A stretch of DNA of 64,000 bases. Origin: Lingula anatina (taxonomy: Eukaryota; Brachiopoda; Lingulata; Lingulida; Lingulidae). Within the stretch, counting starts at the first letter, position 1; each line of letters opens with the position of its first letter. Location: positions 724,959 to 788,958 of the forward strand of contig NW_019775969.1 in the NCBI RefSeq assembly GCF_001039355.2, in the 5' to 3' direction. Position numbers and translations under genes: made by a program. This document shows positions 61,037 to 64,000 of the stretch, piece after piece. Under the pieces are notes generated by a model that was given only the letters and a program-made list of their open reading frames with translations, made no database searches and was not told where the DNA came from.

Positions 61037-62492
61037 CTGACAGGATAGAAGCAGGTTCGTTTCTAAGGGTTAAGTTTGTCGAGATGTTTTCTATGGTGAT
61101 ATAATGTTTAACTACGAATGCTATATTTTTTTCGGTAATTTTGGGCATAGATTGTCTGTAGAGATATTTTACCGTGTTTGTTTCCCATTGAATATCTTGA
61201 AAACGAGCTTCCAGGGTAACTTTCTGAGTGCGGCTGAAGCACCGGCGATAGAAAGAAACGGGACGTGTTTGTTTGAAGAATTATTTATGACTTACATTGA
61301 CCAAAATGATTTGTTTCTTTCAAATTTTGGAATAATTTTTATGAAATTTAGATCTGTAAATGATACACAGAGTCCAAATCTAAGCTTAAAATGGGAAGTC
61401 AAAACTCTTAGCACCCGCCCCCCATTCCTTCTTCCCAAATGCTTTTGCCAATCCAAAGCAATCTTTACGACCAAGGGATATATTTTCAAAGCAAGAAAAT
61501 TTTATTGTAGTTATTTATATTTATATAGTTTTATATTTATGTGTTTTTATAATTCCCAGTTGCTTAAATTTTTATTTAAAAAGCATTATGTTCTCATATA
61601 TGATCAGCAAATGGACAAATTAAATTTCTTTATCAAAATATATAATTTTATCTTTAAAACTTATAGAAACCATGTTGAAAAAATCAAGATCTGTATCAGT
61701 AGGTTGATGTTAAAGATCATACTTGTAGGCTTCTAATGATCTCATTTAGCTAGTTTATAAATATTGGTGACTGAAATAAAATAATCTGCAGTTGGAGAGA
61801 GTCTTAAAAGTAATGAGCATATGAAGTGAAGTTGGCGTGTTGCATTATAGAGTAAAAACATCAAATAAGCATAATTAAAATATCATTTAATCCCTGTCTT
61901 TTGTTTCTATGCATCTCATCTTAATGAAGGCCTCATTAGAGAAAACTTCAGCAAAAATCCAAATTTTGCATATCTGCTAAGGAAAACAATGTAGATAATA
62001 TGGTGGTTATTTCAATATTATCTTAAGCTTTCAGTTAATTGTAGTGAAATGAAGCATGGTTGTACTGTAAACATCAATGATAACAAGTCAGATTTAGCCA
62101 AAAGGTTCCACATCCGCGATGTGTCATGTGGATTCAGTGCTACACAACGAATATTGATCTTGTTCATTTGTTCTTGCCAAAGAGGAGTGTGCCGTGGCCA
62201 CTGTTGAAAATCTCAGTCATAATTTGAATTTCATTTGTACCTAGCTGAGGACACTAGATTCATCAATTTAATGTCACTCATCTAAAAACCTTGTAAGCAT
62301 AAGTATGCTCTGTTTTTATAGCTGATGAGTGGATAGAAATATTAAAGCTGGCTTTCTGTCTGATATCAAAACCTTTATATAAATTTCAAACCCGCATTTG
62401 TAAAGTTGCTTTTGAATGCAAAATCGATGATGTATTGTCATTTAGTAGTGATCTTTTCATTAGTAGAAAAAAGAAAGAGAGATAGGAGTGTC
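61029..62492 (+). CDS. Possible first two exons of an unidentified gene
   Basis: ATG at 61029 opens MATDRIEA, ending at GCAG|GTTCG with one base left over. The next plausible acceptor, TTTTTATAG at about 62313-62321, begins CTGATGAGTGG. Together they would read on in phase as A-DEWIEILKLAF and onward to a stop at about 62490, unless a donor such as ATTT|GTAAAG near 62400 is used. I do not recognise the protein. The support is the promoter context and the phase match only; the rest of the gene may lie beyond the window. Confidence 0.25.
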
Positions 62493-64000
62493 CTTATTTC
62501 ACCTGACTGATGTTATTTCATACACCTGGGTATTGTTAAAAAAACAGTGCGGTTCTGGTTATGTGACATAATTGTGATTTGCTTCACTGCTTCACTGAAA
62601 AAAGGGCAGATGCACTGATTGTCGTGATGGGTCGGCATTGTTTTTATTGTCCATGAACTTTTGTAGCATCTTTTGACAGAAGCAGTAATTAGACGTCAGA
62701 ACTCAAAGCGAGCCGCACTGACTGTTAAGTGATTTGCTTCATTATATCCCTTCCTCATAAATCAAATGACATGTTCAATATCCTGGATGGAAAAAGTAAT
62801 ACAGGAGAGCTTGTGATGTGGAGAAAAATTATGGTACATGCTAGTTTTCTCTATACTCCAGAAATGACAGGCACCTGTCACACTCCAACAAAGGGCTTAT
62901 ATACAGCTATAGACTTGTTAAATTAAAGTCTGTATATATTCTGGATCAATGAATGTTCTTACCCTGCTTTCAGATACATTGCAGTTTTGTTAGCTGATAC
63001 ATATGCTGACTTGGGTAGAGAAGGAAATAGTAGCTGAAGTGCCTACTTGGTTGTCCTCCGGCAACTAGAGATTGGTGAGTCTTTTTAATAATAAATGTGA
63101 GATTTTCAAATAGACAATGTACATACTAATAATATGTAGACTAATATCATATCATACTAATGGTAGCATTTAATTATTGCAACTAAATCAGGGTTGCATT
63201 ATACTTGATGTGCTGAATTTTTTGGTTCTGATTGAATTTATTTATGTTTGGGGTTGTGCCTTTTTATTTTTAACAAATTCTTTAATTCTTTGTGGTAAGT
63301 TATTGTTGTGACATCTAAGTTATTTGTAATGTGGTAATGGAAAGCAATTTTTCTATTAAATGAATAACCCCATTTAACATATGAAACAAAAGTTGAAAAT
63401 TATTTTTGTGAACATGGAAAACGGAGTGAATTCAAACAGTTACTGTACCTCAGTATTTATGGGTCACATATGCAGAAGTTCAGAGGGAAACTGCGTTGCA
63501 TCCATTACCACTTATAAATTACTACAAAGTGTTATTAACAGTTTGCCATTGTCATCTATATTTGTACTGTTAACACTTTTATTTTTTTTGTATAAGTGTC
63601 TTATCCTACTGATTGAACTGTATGAACATCTTAATCGGTACAACATGCAAAAAGCTACACAATAAATGAATAAATTCCTTAAGCATTTATGTACTGTAAC
63701 TGTAAGTATTAACCAGTAAGTAATTAATTGTTTCAAAATATATGTATATAAAATCAATCATGGGACATTGAAGATATAACCTTGGTTGTTGCCAGGCTGC
63801 TTTTCTTTGGAAGCAGTTGCTACTATACACTTTGAGTGGTTTGCACTGTAGATGAGGGCCTTTCTTTACTATTGATTAAACCATAAACATATTTATACTG
63901 TAACCAGTGGATAATACATAGACTTTGTTTGATTACAGAGTTTTTAATTATATTCATCTGTGCAACAGTACTGTTTTGTTATCTCCACTGACAACTGAAT
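62493..64000. other. Right edge, no gene assigned
   Basis: AT-rich DNA with no recognisable exon. A spliced-looking segment from TTTCAG at about 62970 to ATTG|GTGAGT at about 63073 has one open frame for 20 codons but no known motif. Confidence 0.35.

Noticed and set aside
61104-61736. 210-codon plus-strand frame
   Set aside because: Phe/Leu/Tyr-rich composition, AT-rich, no domain or splice context; likely chance.
1-64000. CRISPR arrays, operons, bacterial-type promoters, rRNA or tRNA genes
   Set aside because: None seen; the DNA is eukaryotic, and no cloverleaf or rRNA-like sequence was recognised by eye.

Overview
The window is AT-rich animal (bilaterian) nuclear DNA. Genes carry spliceosomal introns with GT/AG borders and AATAAA signals. 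The spaces between them hold (CA)n microsatellites, MITE-like inverted-repeat elements, a decayed Tc1/mariner copy and 5'-truncated non-LTR retrotransposons. The gene content (an alpha1-type octopamine/adrenergic receptor, a TIR+RHIM adaptor resembling TRIF/TICAM1, and a SKA1-CFAP53 gene pair) suggests a marine invertebrate, perhaps a non-vertebrate deuterostome such as a hemichordate. The species cannot be fixed from this sequence alone.

Layout. 1-12.9 kb: no convincing gene; microsatellites, MITE-like palindromes, an array of phased CGTAT motifs, and one weak ligand-gated-channel-like reading frame. 12.93-14.74 kb (+): an intronless 603-aa aminergic GPCR. 14.7-21.4 kb: intergenic, with a 177-base N gap. 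21.45-27.21 kb (-): a complete ten-exon GLRX3 gene (324 aa). 28.4-29.3 kb (-): a one-exon TICAM-like TIR protein followed by a tandem, broken copy of its own 3' half. 32.3-33.2 kb: a deleted Tc1-like element. 34.9-43.1 kb (+): a TIR / coiled-coil / RHIM protein (1040 aa by my splice model) whose first long intron holds a degenerate LINE. 43.3-49.55 kb (-): a secreted PAN/EGF/beta-propeller-like protein whose 3' end I could not find. 51.6-55.9 kb (-): SKA1, six exons, 273 aa. 56.1-59.7 kb (+): CFAP53, seven exons, 513 aa, head to head with SKA1 across about 230 bp that contains a TGACGTCA site. 60.9-64 kb: a CpG-rich putative promoter and a possible first exon of another gene running to the right.

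How the genes relate. The two TIR genes 5.6 kb apart are the most interesting pair. One is a bare TIR domain; the other joins a TIR to a RHIM amyloid-type motif, the combination that defines TRIF. They may be an invertebrate counterpart of a TRAM/TRIF-like adaptor set. SKA1 (kinetochore-microtubule attachment) and CFAP53 (cilia, left-right axis) share a compact divergent promoter and are also near neighbours in human. GLRX3 (Fe-S cluster trafficking) and the GPCR have no clear functional link to their neighbours.

All exon borders were built by hand from reading-frame continuity and splice consensus, and every internal junction reported keeps phase. There is no transcript evidence.
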